Assembly: GCF_901764995.1 (NCBI RefSeq)
Contig: NZ_CABFKI010000005.1
Coordinates: forward strand, 62,001-126,000
Source: Actinobacillus porcinus
Lineage (GTDB): Bacteria > Pseudomonadota > Gammaproteobacteria > Enterobacterales > Pasteurellaceae
Reading direction: 5' to 3'
DNA length: 64,000 nucleotides
Under the pieces are notes generated by a model. The model saw nothing but the letters and a program-made list of their open reading frames with translations, was not told the origin of the DNA and ran no database searches. The translations under genes and the position numbers were made by a program. This document shows, one piece after another, positions 48,405 to 57,590 of the stretch (its first letter is position 1; each line of letters starts with the position of its first letter).

Positions 48405-49472
48405 ATGAATACGTTAGAGCGTTATATCGGTAAAAGTATTTTAGGGACAATTTTTGCTACTCTGTTGGTGTTAGTCGGTTTATCTGCCATCATTAAATTT
48501 GTGGAACAATTTCGCAGTATTGGACGCGGTACATACGATATGCTACAAGCCATCGCTTATACTGTGTTAACCATGCCGAAAGATATTGAAACCTTTTTCC
48601 CGATGGCAGCATTATTGGGGGCATTGATCGCGCTAGGTAATCTAGCCAGTCGTAGTGAGCTAGTTGTCATGCAATCGGCAGGATTTTCTCGTTTAAAAAT
48701 CGGTCTTGCTGTGATGAAAACTGCCTTACCATTGGTTCTCCTGACCATGGTGATTGGCGAGTGGGGTATTCCACAAACAGAACAATATGCACGTGATATG
48801 CGCGCTAGAGCGGTATCTGGCGGTTCAATGATGTCCATAAAAAATGGAATTTGGGCAAAAGATGGCAATGATTTTATTTATATCCAGCGCGTAACGGATA
48901 ATACAAGTTTACAAAATGTCTATATTTACCATTTCGATGATGCGCGTCAGTTGCAAAGTGTCAGCCATGCTAATACTGCAAACTATACTGGCGAGGCTTG
49001 GTCTTTTAAACAATTAAATGTTTCGGAAATTTCAAAAGAAAAAATTGAAACGAAAAATTATCTCACCAAAGAATGGAAAACTTCATTAACACCGGACAAA
49101 TTAGGAATTGTTTCCATTCGTCCAACCTCACTTTCTATTTCAGGACTGTCCGAATATATTGCATTTTTAAAACAAACAGGGCAGGACAGTAAAAAATTTG
49201 AACTCACGTATTGGCGTAAATTATTTCAGCCGATTTCTGTGGGCGTGATGATGATGTTGGCACTTTCTTTTATTTTTGGTCCATTAAGAAGTGTGACAGC
49301 AGGTGCGCGAATTGTTACGGGTATTTGTTTTGGTTTCTTTTTCTACGTGGTCAATGAAATATTTGGCCCGCTGACATTAGTTTATAATGTGACGCCATTG
49401 ATAGGCGCATTATTACCAAGCCTAATGTTTTTATTAATCACTTGGTGGTTGTTAAGCCGTAAACGTGACTGA
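48405..49472 (+). CDS. lptG: LPS export permease LptG
   Basis: Partner of LptF in the LPS transporter. The protein is 355 residues with six helices, a periplasmic jellyroll and the coupling helix SRSELVVMQSAGFSRLKIGLAVM. The C-terminal half PISVGVMMMLALSFIFGPLRSVTAGARI is diagnostic. AAGGATAAC precedes the ATG nine bases after the lptF stop. The genes msbA, lpxK, kdsB and lptFG in this window cover several steps of LPS biogenesis. Confidence 0.96.
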   Translation: MNTLERYIGKSILGTIFATLLVLVGLSAIIKFVEQFRSIGRGTYDMLQAIAYTVLTMPKDIETFFPMAALLGALIALGNLASRSELVVMQSAGFSRLKIGLAVMKTALPLVLLTMVIGEWGIPQTEQYARDMRARAVSGGSMMSIKNGIWAKDGNDFIYIQRVTDNTSLQNVYIYHFDDARQLQSVSHANTANYTGEAWSFKQLNVSEISKEKIETKNYLTKEWKTSLTPDKLGIVSIRPTSLSISGLSEYIAFLKQTGQDSKKFELTYWRKLFQPISVGVMMMLALSFIFGPLRSVTAGARIVTGICFGFFFYVVNEIFGPLTLVYNVTPLIGALLPSLMFLLITWWLLSRKRD

Positions 49473-49481
49473 TAAAAATAC

Positions 49482-49518
49482 GGTGTAATAGACAAATTTG
49501 TTGCTATTACACCTTCCT
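49482..49518 (+). terminator. lptFG terminator
   Basis: GGTGTAATA (49482-49490) pairs with TATTACACC (49505-49513), followed by TTCCTTTTTC. A second palindrome (AAACGCGC/GCGCGTTT, 49581-49602) lies before the convergent purF stop. Confidence 0.8.
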
Positions 49519-49609
49519 TTTTCGATATGCCTATTAGATCAAATCTCTAGCAAGATGTCTAGATGTTTGTCAGCGGTCTGAAACGCGCCATTGCAGCGCG
49601 TTTTCGTCT

Positions 49610-51085
49610 TTATTTTGATTTGGTTTTCGCTTTGTCATTACGTTGGGTGGCAATGCTATCGAGATATTCTAATGTAATATCACCTGTCACATATTTCCCT
49701 GTAAAGACTGACGCATCAAATTCGCGAATATGTGGATTTTCCTGTTGAACAGAAATTTCAAGCGAGGCTAAATCTTGGAAAATCAATTTATCTACACCAA
49801 TTAATTTCGCGATTTCATCTACATCACGCCCGTAAGCAATCAGCTCATGTTTCGTTGGCATATCAATACCATACACATTCGGATAGCGAATTTCAGGGGC
49901 GGCTGAAGCAAAATAAATTTTATTCGCCCCCGCGGCGCGAGCCATATCCACAATTTGCTCTGACGTGGTACCACGAACAATCGAATCGTCCACCAGTAAA
50001 ACATTTTTGCCTTTAAATTCAGATGAAATGGTATTGAGTTTACGACGTACCGCGCTAACGCGTTGTGTTTGCCCCGGCATAATAAATGTGCGTCCCACGT
50101 AACGGTTTTTCACGAAGCCTTGACGATATGGAACCCCTAATATCGTAGCGATACGTAACGCAATATCGTTAGAGGTTTCAGGCACCGGAATCACCACATC
50201 AATATCTAAATCTTTCCATTCGCGGGCAATTTTTTGTCCCAAACGTTCGCCCATATGGACACGTGCCGCATAAACAGACACGCCGTCAATGGTTGAATCC
50301 GGACGGGCAAAGTAAACGTACTCGAAAATACAAGGAGTCAATTTGGTGTTTTCAGCACAGATTTCAGAATAAATCTCGCCATCAAAGGTCACGTACACCG
50401 CTTCACCGGGTTTAATATCACGCACAAATTCAAAACCCACGGTATCTAAAGCAACCGTTTCGGAAGCAAACATATATTCCATTTTGCCATTTTCTTCGCG
50501 TTGACCTAAAACCAATGGGCGAATGCCATTTGGATCGCGGAATGCCACTAAACCGTGATCAATAATCATTGCCACACAAGCATAAGCACCACGAATATCT
50601 TTATTGGTGGCTTTAATAGCGGCAAAAATATCGGTCGGTTCTAATTCTTGTTTATGAATTTGGTCAATGTGATAAGCCAAAATATTGAGTAAGGCTTCTG
50701 AATCAGATTTGGTATTAATATGACGGCGTGCTTCGTGGAACAGCTTTTCTTTCAGTTCTTCCGAATTGGTTAAGTTACCATTGTGAACCAAGGTTAAACC
50801 GTAAGGTGAGTTCACATAAAAAGGCTGCGCTTCAAATTCACTGGAACTTCCCGCGGTCGGATAACGAACATGCCCTAAACCTGCATTGCCTTTTAAGCGT
50901 TCCATATGGACTTGTTGGAACACATCTGCCACTAAGCCATTCGCTTTTCGTAAATGAAAGCAATGCGTTTCATCTACGGTCACAATGCCTGCCGCATCTT
51001 GACCACGATGCTGCAACACCATCAAGGCATCATAAATTGACTGATTTACCGGAGTTTGACTCACAATCCCAACAATACCACACAT
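49610..51085 (-). CDS. purF: Amidophosphoribosyltransferase
   Basis: First committed step of purine synthesis: PRPP plus glutamine to phosphoribosylamine. The protein is 491 residues, slightly shorter at the C-terminus than E. coli PurF (505). The N-terminal nucleophile is Cys2 (MCGIVGIV) of the class II glutaminase domain. The PRTase domain has [17 protein letters not shown] ribosome-binding site; 12 bases after cvpA, forming the classical cvpA-purF operon, with a PurR-like operator upstream of cvpA. Confidence 0.97.
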   Translation of the reverse strand: MCGIVGIVSQTPVNQSIYDALMVLQHRGQDAAGIVTVDETHCFHLRKANGLVADVFQQVHMERLKGNAGLGHVRYPTAGSSSEFEAQPFYVNSPYGLTLVHNGNLTNSEELKEKLFHEARRHINTKSDSEALLNILAYHIDQIHKQELEPTDIFAAIKATNKDIRGAYACVAMIIDHGLVAFRDPNGIRPLVLGQREENGKMEYMFASETVALDTVGFEFVRDIKPGEAVYVTFDGEIYSEICAENTKLTPCIFEYVYFARPDSTIDGVSVYAARVHMGERLGQKIAREWKDLDIDVVIPVPETSNDIALRIATILGVPYRQGFVKNRYVGRTFIMPGQTQRVSAVRRKLNTISSEFKGKNVLLVDDSIVRGTTSEQIVDMARAAGANKIYFASAAPEIRYPNVYGIDMPTKHELIAYGRDVDEIAKLIGVDKLIFQDLASLEISVQQENPHIREFDASVFTGKYVTGDITLEYLDSIATQRNDKAKTKSK

Positions 51086-51097
51086 TTGGCAATCCTC

Positions 51098-51589
51098 TTA
51101 TTTAATCGTAGGTAAATTTAAAAAACTTGAATTTGCTTGCATTTGCTCGAAGAACCATTGTTCAATAAAAGCAAAATGCGGAATTAATTTTGATGCTTTC
51201 CACATCTCTTGTTGATTAAGATTGGTAAAGATATCCGCAAAAAATAACAATGCCGCCACAATCAACACACCACGTAAAAATCCAAAACAGGCGCCTAACA
51301 CGCGATCGGTGCCGGAAAGTCCTGTTTTATCCACAAGTTGACCAACAACGTAATTCACCACCGCGCCAACGATGAGCGTTGACACGAATAAAATAGCAAT
51401 CGCCGCCCCGTTGCGAATATATTCAGACTCAATTTGCGTTAAGAAACTAGCGAGATTTGGATAAAACTGGCTTGCTACGATAAAAGCACAGGTCCAACTG
51501 GCTAAGGATGTCACTTCACGAACAAAGCCTCGAAACAAGCTGACAATCAAAGAAAAGGCAATAATTGCGATGATAATATAATCAATCAT
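51098..51589 (-). CDS. cvpA: CvpA family membrane protein
   Basis: 163 residues with four predicted helices (about 4-20, 28-46, 64-88 and 104-122). Named for its need in colicin V production and related to membrane or envelope integrity in later work; molecular role uncertain. Family features: IIIAIIAFSLIVSLFRGFVREVTSLASW, and GTDRVLGACFGFLRGVLIVA. It leads the cvpA-purF operon. Confidence 0.93.
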   Translation of the reverse strand: MIDYIIIAIIAFSLIVSLFRGFVREVTSLASWTCAFIVASQFYPNLASFLTQIESEYIRNGAAIAILFVSTLIVGAVVNYVVGQLVDKTGLSGTDRVLGACFGFLRGVLIVAALLFFADIFTNLNQQEMWKASKLIPHFAFIEQWFFEQMQANSSFLNLPTIK

Positions 51590-51639
51590 TCAAATAATCC
51601 CAATATAAGGAAAAAGAAACAGGCGCTATTTTACAAAAA

Positions 51640-51655
51640 AAGTAATCGTTTGCGT
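51640..51655 (-). promoter_or_regulatory. PurR-like operator upstream of cvpA-purF
   Basis: On the minus strand ACGCAAACGATTACTT matches the PurR box at 13 of 16 positions, with a perfect left half (ACGCAAACG). It lies about 50 bases before the cvpA start. In E. coli cvpA-purF is a known PurR target. Confidence 0.7.
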
Positions 51656-51680
51656 AGTAGGAAAATAAAATAATTTTACA

Positions 51681-52121
51681 TCATAGTTCCTGCCAAAATT
51701 CCGCCCCTAGATGTTTTTCTGCGAGACGCAATAATTCCGCTAAATCTTGATAGGTAGGATTCTCTACCTTTTTTATAACGACATGTTTTTGCTGCAATTG
51801 CTGTGAAATTTGCTGAAATTTAACCGCACTTTGAGTGGGTAACGCGGTTTGAGCCCGTTTTCCCAACCAATAAAGCCCTTGAAAAGGAATACAAAGGGCA
51901 AAAAGCGCGGTTAAAATGGCAATAGAAAAAGCGGTATTATTGGTTTTTGCGTAAATTTGCTGCCAAACCACGGAAAATACCGCCAAAAACGGCATAAATT
52001 TTTGCGCAAATTTTGTGGCTCGAATAATGCGGTTTTCCGGGAAAATTGCGCCTAAGGTGGGATGCATCAGCCAAGTATCCGCGTATTTTTGCCCTTGCTT
52101 AATAAAACGAAAAAAGCTCAT
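51681..52121 (-). CDS. yfbV: UPF0208 membrane protein YfbV
   Basis: 146 residues with two adjacent helices in the first 90 residues ([44 protein letters not shown]) and a C-terminal soluble segment. In E. coli YfbV helps insulate the Ter macrodomain from flanking chromosome. Family motif: [29 protein letters not shown]. Single gene between mtnN and cvpA. Confidence 0.92.
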   Translation of the reverse strand: MSFFRFIKQGQKYADTWLMHPTLGAIFPENRIIRATKFAQKFMPFLAVFSVVWQQIYAKTNNTAFSIAILTALFALCIPFQGLYWLGKRAQTALPTQSAVKFQQISQQLQQKHVVIKKVENPTYQDLAELLRLAEKHLGAEFWQEL

Positions 52122-52176
52122 TTAAACACCTATCAAAAATAAACCCTGTACGAATACAGGGTTAGAAAAAATAAAA

Positions 52177-52866
52177 CTAAAGCTGCTCTAACAGTCCTAA
52201 TACCATCTCTGATGACATTTTCGCGGCAAGGGGTAAGAATTCTTCAAAGGACATACTTGCTTGCCCATCGCCAGCATCTGAAATGGCACGAACCACCACA
52301 AAAGGCACATTAAAAGCATGGCATACATGGGCAATTGCCGCCGCTTCCATTTCAACGGCGGTAACCGTTGGGAAATCCGATTTAATTTGCGCTAAACGCT
52401 CGCCACCGGCAATAAAACTATCCCCCGAACAAATTAAACCAAATTTCACATGATGCCCTTGTGCTGTGGCAATTTTCTCCGCAAGTGCGGTTAAATTTTC
52501 TGCCGATTTAAAGGTCGGTGGGCAAGCCGGCAACTGACCTTTGGCGTAACCAAAGGCTGTCACATCGGCATCATGATAAGCGGTTTCTGTGGAAATAACG
52601 ATGTCGCCAACACTTAACCCTTGCGCCACGCCGCCTGCAGATCCCGTGTTAATCACTACATCAGGTTTAGCCAATTGCAATAATGCTGTCGTCCCCATCG
52701 CTGCCGCTACTTTACCGATTCCCGATTGTAACAACGCTACAGGTTTGCCGTTAATTTTCCCTTCAAAAATGACCGCACTTCCCACTTTCTGTTCCGTTTT
52801 ATCCGTCATTAATCCCGCTAAAATTTCCACTTCTTGCGCCATCGCGCCAACAATAGCTATTTTCAT
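52177..52866 (-). CDS. mtnN: 5'-methylthioadenosine/S-adenosylhomocysteine nucleosidase
   Basis: Cleaves MTA and SAH, recycling adenine and feeding AI-2 production. The protein is 229 residues. It begins [20 protein letters not shown] with the general-base Glu near 12, followed by [19 protein letters not shown] (substrate Glu) and the catalytic Asp in RAISDAGDG. Six bases after the DsbA-like gene; probably co-transcribed with it and recJ. Confidence 0.97.
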   Translation of the reverse strand: MKIAIVGAMAQEVEILAGLMTDKTEQKVGSAVIFEGKINGKPVALLQSGIGKVAAAMGTTALLQLAKPDVVINTGSAGGVAQGLSVGDIVISTETAYHDADVTAFGYAKGQLPACPPTFKSAENLTALAEKIATAQGHHVKFGLICSGDSFIAGGERLAQIKSDFPTVTAVEMEAAAIAHVCHAFNVPFVVVRAISDAGDGQASMSFEEFLPLAAKMSSEMVLGLLEQL

Positions 52867-52872
52867 CTTTTG

Positions 52873-53529
52873 TTACCGTTTACTCTTTAATCCAATTTTG
52901 TTCGTTAAAAAATCCAATACCGCGAAAGTATAATCATCATTATAAAGCGTGCTGCTGGTTAACACATATTCGCCATTAATCACCACATAAGGATAGGTAA
53001 ACACGCCATATTTTTCCGTCATTGCAATACTTTGTTGTGCCGCTTCTGAAATTTCAGGCGATAAATACATTTCTTTAAATGTTTGCCCATCTACCCCTTG
53101 CTTTTCTAACCATACCAGCAAGTTCTCAAATTGAGACAAAGCAATAAATTGCGCTTTATCCATGGTTTCAAACAGCAGTTTATCAGACACATCCGTGCGC
53201 CCAACGGCTTGTAACGCATAAAAAGTGCGGGCAGAAAATTCATTATTTTCAAGGGCGACAGGATATTCTCGATAAATCACATGACTTGCATTAATTTGCG
53301 CATAAAGTTCTAAAATATCTTGCACACTCGAACAATTGCGGCAATCGTAGTCAAAAAACGACTGGATAATGATTTTCCCATCCCGTTTTTCATCTATCTC
53401 AATCGCTTTATCATAAGTAAAATAATCTTTGCCTTCTTCAAATTGATTTTCTTCAGGGGGCGACAACGACTCAATGGCAAAAGATTGAGAAACGCAACAG
53501 AAGAAAATCAAAAAATGCCAAAATCTCAT
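52873..53529 (-). CDS. DsbA-like periplasmic thioredoxin-fold protein
   Basis: 218 residues. Signal peptide MRFWHFLIFFCCVSQSFA, then a thioredoxin fold with the active site CRNC in FFDYDCRNCSSVQ, an inserted helical domain and a cis-Pro loop FTYPYVVINGEYVL. This resembles the DsbA/DsbL group, but the CRNC dipeptide differs from the CPHC of standard DsbA, suggesting a specialised thiol oxidase. The start overlaps the recJ stop by one base (TAATG), and mtnN follows after six bases. Confidence 0.8.
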   Translation of the reverse strand: MRFWHFLIFFCCVSQSFAIESLSPPEENQFEEGKDYFTYDKAIEIDEKRDGKIIIQSFFDYDCRNCSSVQDILELYAQINASHVIYREYPVALENNEFSARTFYALQAVGRTDVSDKLLFETMDKAQFIALSQFENLLVWLEKQGVDGQTFKEMYLSPEISEAAQQSIAMTEKYGVFTYPYVVINGEYVLTSSTLYNDDYTFAVLDFLTNKIGLKSKR

Positions 53530-55250
53530 TATGCTAAAGGCTCAATATAATCCACTAACAACTGCACATCGCGATTACCACGAAATTCATTAATATCCAG
53601 TTTATAGACCAATCTGGCGTGACGAATAGAAAGGTCGGGATAATAGCGCGTATCTACATTGAAAGCAATGGCATCTAATAATTGTCCCCCTTGCATTGGT
53701 TCTAGCAACATTTTCAAATGCCGCTCGCCAACCAATCGCTGCTGCAACAATTTAAACTCGCCATCAAAAACAGGTTCAGGGAAAGCTTGCCCCCAAGGCC
53801 CAGCCGCGCGCAGTTTTTCCGCCGTTTGCACATTCATTAACGCGGGTTCTAATTCACCGTCCGTCCACAAGGTTCCCTTGAGTTCATCATCGCCTAACCA
53901 TTCCGTCACCACATGATCAAAGGCAGATTGGAATTGCTCGAATAATTCTTCCCGAATACTCAATCCTGCCGCCATTGCATGCCCGCCAAATTTCAGGATC
54001 ATATCTGGATGGCGTTGATGCACCTGCTCTAACGCATCGCGCATATGCAAACCTTCCACAGAACGCGCAGAGCCTTTGAGAATCCCTGCGCTATCTTGCG
54101 CAAAAGCCACCACCGGGCGATGAAATTGATCTTTAATTCGAGAGGCTAAAATGCCTAATACGCCTTGATGCCAGTCCGATTGATATAAGGCCACCCCAAG
54201 CGGAAGTTGGTTTGTCTTGCCTTGAAGTGCGGTTAATTTTCGGCAAATTTCAAGGGCTTCTTGCTTCATGCCTTGCTCAATTTCTTTACGCGTTTGATTT
54301 AAGCTATCCAACTCTAACGCCAAGGCGCGCGCGGTTTCCATACTTTCCGCCAACAATAATTCTACACCGACAGACATATTGTCCAACCGCCCGGCGGCAT
54401 TTAAACGTGGCGCAATGGAAAAACCAAGATCACTGGCGGTCAGCCGGGTTAGATCTTTATTCGCTACTTCAACCAAAGCGCGAATACCATAACGACAGCG
54501 AGAGGCTTTAATGCGCGCTAACCCTTGATGGGCTAAAATACGGTTATTTTGATCCAACGGCACCACATCGGCAATGGTTCCCAATGCCACAAGATCTAAT
54601 AAATCACTAAAATTAGGCTGCGTTTTTTCATCAAAAATCCCCATTTCACGAAATTTTGCGCGCAACGCCAGCATCACATAAAAGGCGACCCCAACGCCTG
54701 CCAAAGATTTAGACGGAAATTCACAACCCGTTAAATTCGGGTTAACAATCGCGTCTGCATCAGGTAGGGTTTCCGGCGGTAAATGATGATCTGTCACAAT
54801 AACTTGCACAGCATGCGATTTGAGAAAAGCCACGCCGTCTAAAGATGACACACCATTATCAACCGTAATTAGCAACTCAACGCCCTGCTCAATGGCCATT
54901 TCCGCCACAGGAATACTCAAACCATAACCTTGTTCAAAACGATTAGGAATCAGAAAATGGACATTGGTAAAACCTAGCTGGCGCAAAGCGGTGACCATTA
55001 GCGCAGTGCTGGTTGCGCCATCCGCATCAAAATCACCTACAATAATAATCTTCTTATCGCGAGAAATTGCCAACATTTCTACCGCACTTTTCATCCCTTT
55101 TAACAAAAAGGGAGAATGCATAGATTGCAATCGATGATCTAATTCTTGGCTGTGTTGAATATGACGAGAACGATAAATGCGATCGAGCAAAATATCTTCA
55201 CAAACAGGCGTTCCCTTGGGAATATCACGGCGTTGGATGATTTTATTCAT
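53529..55250 (-). CDS. recJ: Single-stranded DNA-specific exonuclease RecJ
   Basis: 5'-3' ssDNA exonuclease acting in recombination, mismatch and base-excision repair. The protein is 573 residues. DHH-family motifs: GDFDADGATST, TVDNGVSSLDG, TDHHLPPE, ALGTIADVVPL and, in the DHHA1 domain, FGGHAMAAGLS. The ATG at 55250 gives MNKIIQRRDIPKGTPVC. In H. influenzae the order dsbC-recJ is the same as I recall it. Here 391 bases containing a plus-strand small-peptide unit separate it from dsbC. Confidence 0.96.
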   Translation of the reverse strand: MNKIIQRRDIPKGTPVCEDILLDRIYRSRHIQHSQELDHRLQSMHSPFLLKGMKSAVEMLAISRDKKIIIVGDFDADGATSTALMVTALRQLGFTNVHFLIPNRFEQGYGLSIPVAEMAIEQGVELLITVDNGVSSLDGVAFLKSHAVQVIVTDHHLPPETLPDADAIVNPNLTGCEFPSKSLAGVGVAFYVMLALRAKFREMGIFDEKTQPNFSDLLDLVALGTIADVVPLDQNNRILAHQGLARIKASRCRYGIRALVEVANKDLTRLTASDLGFSIAPRLNAAGRLDNMSVGVELLLAESMETARALALELDSLNQTRKEIEQGMKQEALEICRKLTALQGKTNQLPLGVALYQSDWHQGVLGILASRIKDQFHRPVVAFAQDSAGILKGSARSVEGLHMRDALEQVHQRHPDMILKFGGHAMAAGLSIREELFEQFQSAFDHVVTEWLGDDELKGTLWTDGELEPALMNVQTAEKLRAAGPWGQAFPEPVFDGEFKLLQQRLVGERHLKMLLEPMQGGQLLDAIAFNVDTRYYPDLSIRHARLVYKLDINEFRGNRDVQLLVDYIEPLA

Positions 55251-55299
55251 AATAATTTATAGAAGCAGAAAAAATTTCTAGCTTCATTCCGAATTAAAT

Positions 55300-55319
55300 G
55301 AGCCGGTTAAAAGCGGCTC
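55300..55319. repeat. Short hairpin upstream of recJ
   Basis: GAGCCG pairs with CGGCTC around an A/T-rich loop. It belongs to the same style of short G/C hairpins seen at 36864-36936, with no obvious T-run on either side. Confidence 0.4.
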
Positions 55320-55347
55320 TACAACAAAGGGATAAAGAAAAAAGCTG

Positions 55348-55376
55348 TTGAAATCAACAGCTCTTTTATCTATAAT
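55348..55376 (+). promoter_or_regulatory. Near-consensus promoter for the 55480 peptide unit
   Basis: TTGAAA (55348-55353), exactly 17 bases, TATAAT (55371-55376). The -35 lies inside a perfect palindrome AGCTGTTGA/TCAACAGCT (55343-55351/55354-55362). Initiation would fall at about 55383, directly before the hairpin at 55388. Confidence 0.75.
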
Positions 55377-55387
55377 TTTCGTTGGTC

Positions 55388-55439
55388 GGTCAGGGCTTTT
55401 AACCCTGATGCTGACAGGGGTTAAAAGCACCTTCTGACC
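55388..55439 (+). other. Long 5' hairpin of the peptide transcript
   Basis: GGTCAGGGCTTTTAACCCTG (55388-55407) pairs, with two small bulges, with the complement ending CTGACC at 55439, leaving a loop of about seven bases. It begins within a few bases of the predicted transcription start, a placement typical of stabilised or translation-controlled small toxin mRNAs. Confidence 0.65.
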
Positions 55440-55479
55440 ATTAAGTCCAACTTTTTGTGTCAGCTAAGGACATTTGACG

Positions 55480-55548
55480 ATGCCTAAATTATGGATTTTT
55501 ATCCTAATTTTTGTGTTGTTTATGCTTTTTTGCCCGCCAGCATATTAA
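55480..55548 (+). CDS. 22-residue hydrophobic peptide, Ibs-like
   Basis: ATG at 55480 with AAGGA (55466-55470) nine bases upstream; 22 codons and TAA. The product reads MPKLWIFILIFV then LFMLFCPPAY: one charged residue, a membrane-length hydrophobic run and a short tail ending Ala-Tyr. That closely resembles the design of E. coli Ibs toxins (19 residues, MxxLVIILIVLLLIS-type, ending AY or TY), which are silenced by antisense Sib RNA. It has its own promoter, 5' hairpin and terminator. I infer a type I toxin; no antisense promoter could be confirmed by eye. Confidence 0.6.
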   Translation: MPKLWIFILIFVLFMLFCPPAY

Positions 55549-55565
55549 GCATTTCCGACTACAAC

Positions 55566-55591
55566 AAGGGGTAGGCAACTGCCCCTTTCTT
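55566..55591 (+). terminator. Terminator of the peptide unit
   Basis: AAGGGG (55566-55571) pairs with CCCCTT (55582-55587), followed by TCTTCG; 18 bases after the peptide stop. It would give a transcript of about 205 nucleotides. Confidence 0.6.
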
Positions 55592-55641
55592 CGTATTATA
55601 AAACTCTCTTTCTTTTTTTCAAGTTGAAAATAAGAAACTGT

Positions 55642-56322
55642 TTATCCTTCAAGTGCCGCTAGCAATTCTTTTGGTGCAAGATAGCCGCCGATAAGTTCGC
55701 CTGTTGATGTGACAATACTTGGCGTGCCGCGTACCCCAAATTGTACGCCTAAGTCGTAATGTTTTTTCACGATATTAGGTGTTTTTAATTGTGTCGGTAA
55801 GTTGCCTTTTTCTGCTTCATTTAAGGCATAAGCTTTATCTTTAGCCGTAAAAATAGCTTCCATTTGTTCTGCTGTTTTATCCATTCCTTTGCGTGGAAAA
55901 GCTAAATAACGCAAGGTAATGCCTAAATCGTTGTATTCCTTAATTTGCGAGTGCAATTTATGGCAATAACCGCAGGTAATATCCATAAAAACGGTCACAA
56001 CGTGTTTTTCATTTTTTGCCGGATAAACAATCATTTCATTTTCATAGCTTTCTAAGGTTGCCATCAACGCTTTAGCGGAAACATCTACAATCTTATTGCC
56101 GTTTAATTCAAACAATTTGCCTTGCAAAACATATTTACCGTCTTCTGAGACATATAAAATGCCTTGATCTGTCACCGCAGTTTTTAACCCCTTAATCGGT
56201 GATGATTTAACTTCAACCTGTTCTGCACCAAGTTGTTTTAAATTTTTAATAATCGCTGCGTCATCCGCAATGCTGTTCATGGAAATCATTGCCACTGAAA
56301 GTGCGGTTAATAATTTTTTCAT
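55642..56322 (-). CDS. dsbC: Thiol:disulfide interchange protein DsbC
   Basis: Periplasmic disulfide isomerase, kept reduced by DsbD. The protein is 226 residues: signal peptide MKKLLTALSVAMISMNSIA, N-terminal dimerisation domain (about 20-75), linker, and thioredoxin domain with active site CGYC in FMDITCGYCHKLH and cis-Pro loop VRGTPSIV. An uptake sequence lies in the signal-peptide codons. Divergent from prfB. Confidence 0.95.
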   Translation of the reverse strand: MKKLLTALSVAMISMNSIADDAAIIKNLKQLGAEQVEVKSSPIKGLKTAVTDQGILYVSEDGKYVLQGKLFELNGNKIVDVSAKALMATLESYENEMIVYPAKNEKHVVTVFMDITCGYCHKLHSQIKEYNDLGITLRYLAFPRKGMDKTAEQMEAIFTAKDKAYALNEAEKGNLPTQLKTPNIVKKHYDLGVQFGVRGTPSIVTSTGELIGGYLAPKELLAALEG

Positions 56323-56473
56323 TTTGCGTTCCTAAAATAAGTCAGAAAGTTGAAATTATAGAGAGATTCATGGAGAGTGCAACTGATAACCGATTTTCTA
56401 GTAGAAAAAAAAGCGGAAAACACCTATAATCACGCCTTATTTTTGACTTAATTTTGACGGTAAACAAACCAAA

Positions 56474-57572
56474 ATGTTTGAAATTAATCCAGTAAAAAAC
56501 AAAATTGCCGATCTCGCTGAACGCACAGCGGTGCTTAGGGGGTATCTTTGACTTCGATGCCAAAGTAGAACGATTGGAAGAAGTCAATGCCGAACTCGAA
56601 CAACCTGATATTTGGAATGAACCTGAAAAAGCACAAGCTTTAGGAAAAGAACGTTCCGCCTTAGAAATCGTGGTCGATACCATTAAAAAACTCGATCAAG
56701 GATTAGAAGATGTGGACGGTTTGCTTGAACTTGCGATTGAAGGCGAAGACGAACAAACCTTTAATGAAGCTGTGGCGGAACTTGATGAATTAGAACAACG
56801 TCTTGCCATGTTGGAGTTTCGCCGTATGTTTAGCGGTGAACATGATGCAGCGGATTGTTATGTGGATCTGCAGGCGGGTTCTGGCGGTACAGAAGCACAA
56901 GATTGGACGGAAATGCTATTGCGGATGTATTTGCGCTGGGCGGAAAGTAAAGGCTTCAAGGCGGAACTTATCGAAGTGTCTGATGGGGATGTGGCGGGAT
57001 TAAAATCAGCAACTATCAAAGTTTCAGGCGAATATGCCTTCGGTTGGTTACGTACGGAAACCGGTATCCATCGCTTAGTGCGTAAAAGCCCTTTTGACAG
57101 CAACAACCGCCGTCATACATCTTTTGCCGCTGCGTTCGTTTATCCTGAAATTGATGACAATATTGAAATTGATATTAACCCTGCGGATTTGCGCATTGAT
57201 GTTTATCGTGCTTCAGGCGCAGGCGGTCAGCATGTAAACAAAACCGAAAGTGCGGTGCGAATTACGCATATTCCAAGTGGTATCGTGGTGCAATGCCAAA
57301 ACGGTCGTTCGCAACATCAGAATAAAGATCAAGCCATGAAACAACTGAAAGCGAAATTGTTTGAAATGGAAATGATGAAGAAAAATGCGGAAAAACAAGC
57401 CATGGAAGAAAATAAATCGGATATTGGCTGGGGAAGCCAAATTCGTTCTTATGTGCTTGATGATAGTCGCATTAAAGATCTTCGCACAGGTGTCGAAAAC
57501 CGTAATACGCAAGCGGTATTAGACGGCGATTTAGATAAATTTATCGAAGCCAGCTTAAAAGCCGGTTTATAG
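56474..57572 (+). CDS. prfB: Peptide chain release factor 2, programmed +1 frameshift
   Basis: Terminates translation at UGA and UAA. The first frame starts at 56474 ([20 protein letters not shown]) and stops at TGA 56549-56551 after 25 codons. The slippery site is AGGGGG, TAT, CTT TGA C, with the internal Shine-Dalgarno three bases before CTT; +1 slippage at CTT skips base 56549 and continues to 57572. The joined protein is 365 residues, identical in length to E. coli RF2. It has the RF2 tripeptide SPF ([15 protein letters not shown]) and the catalytic GGQ ([10 protein letters not shown]). RF2 level autoregulates the frameshift. Followed 18 bases later by lysS. Confidence 0.97.
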
Positions 57573-57590
57573 TAAAGAAAGGAAACCATA

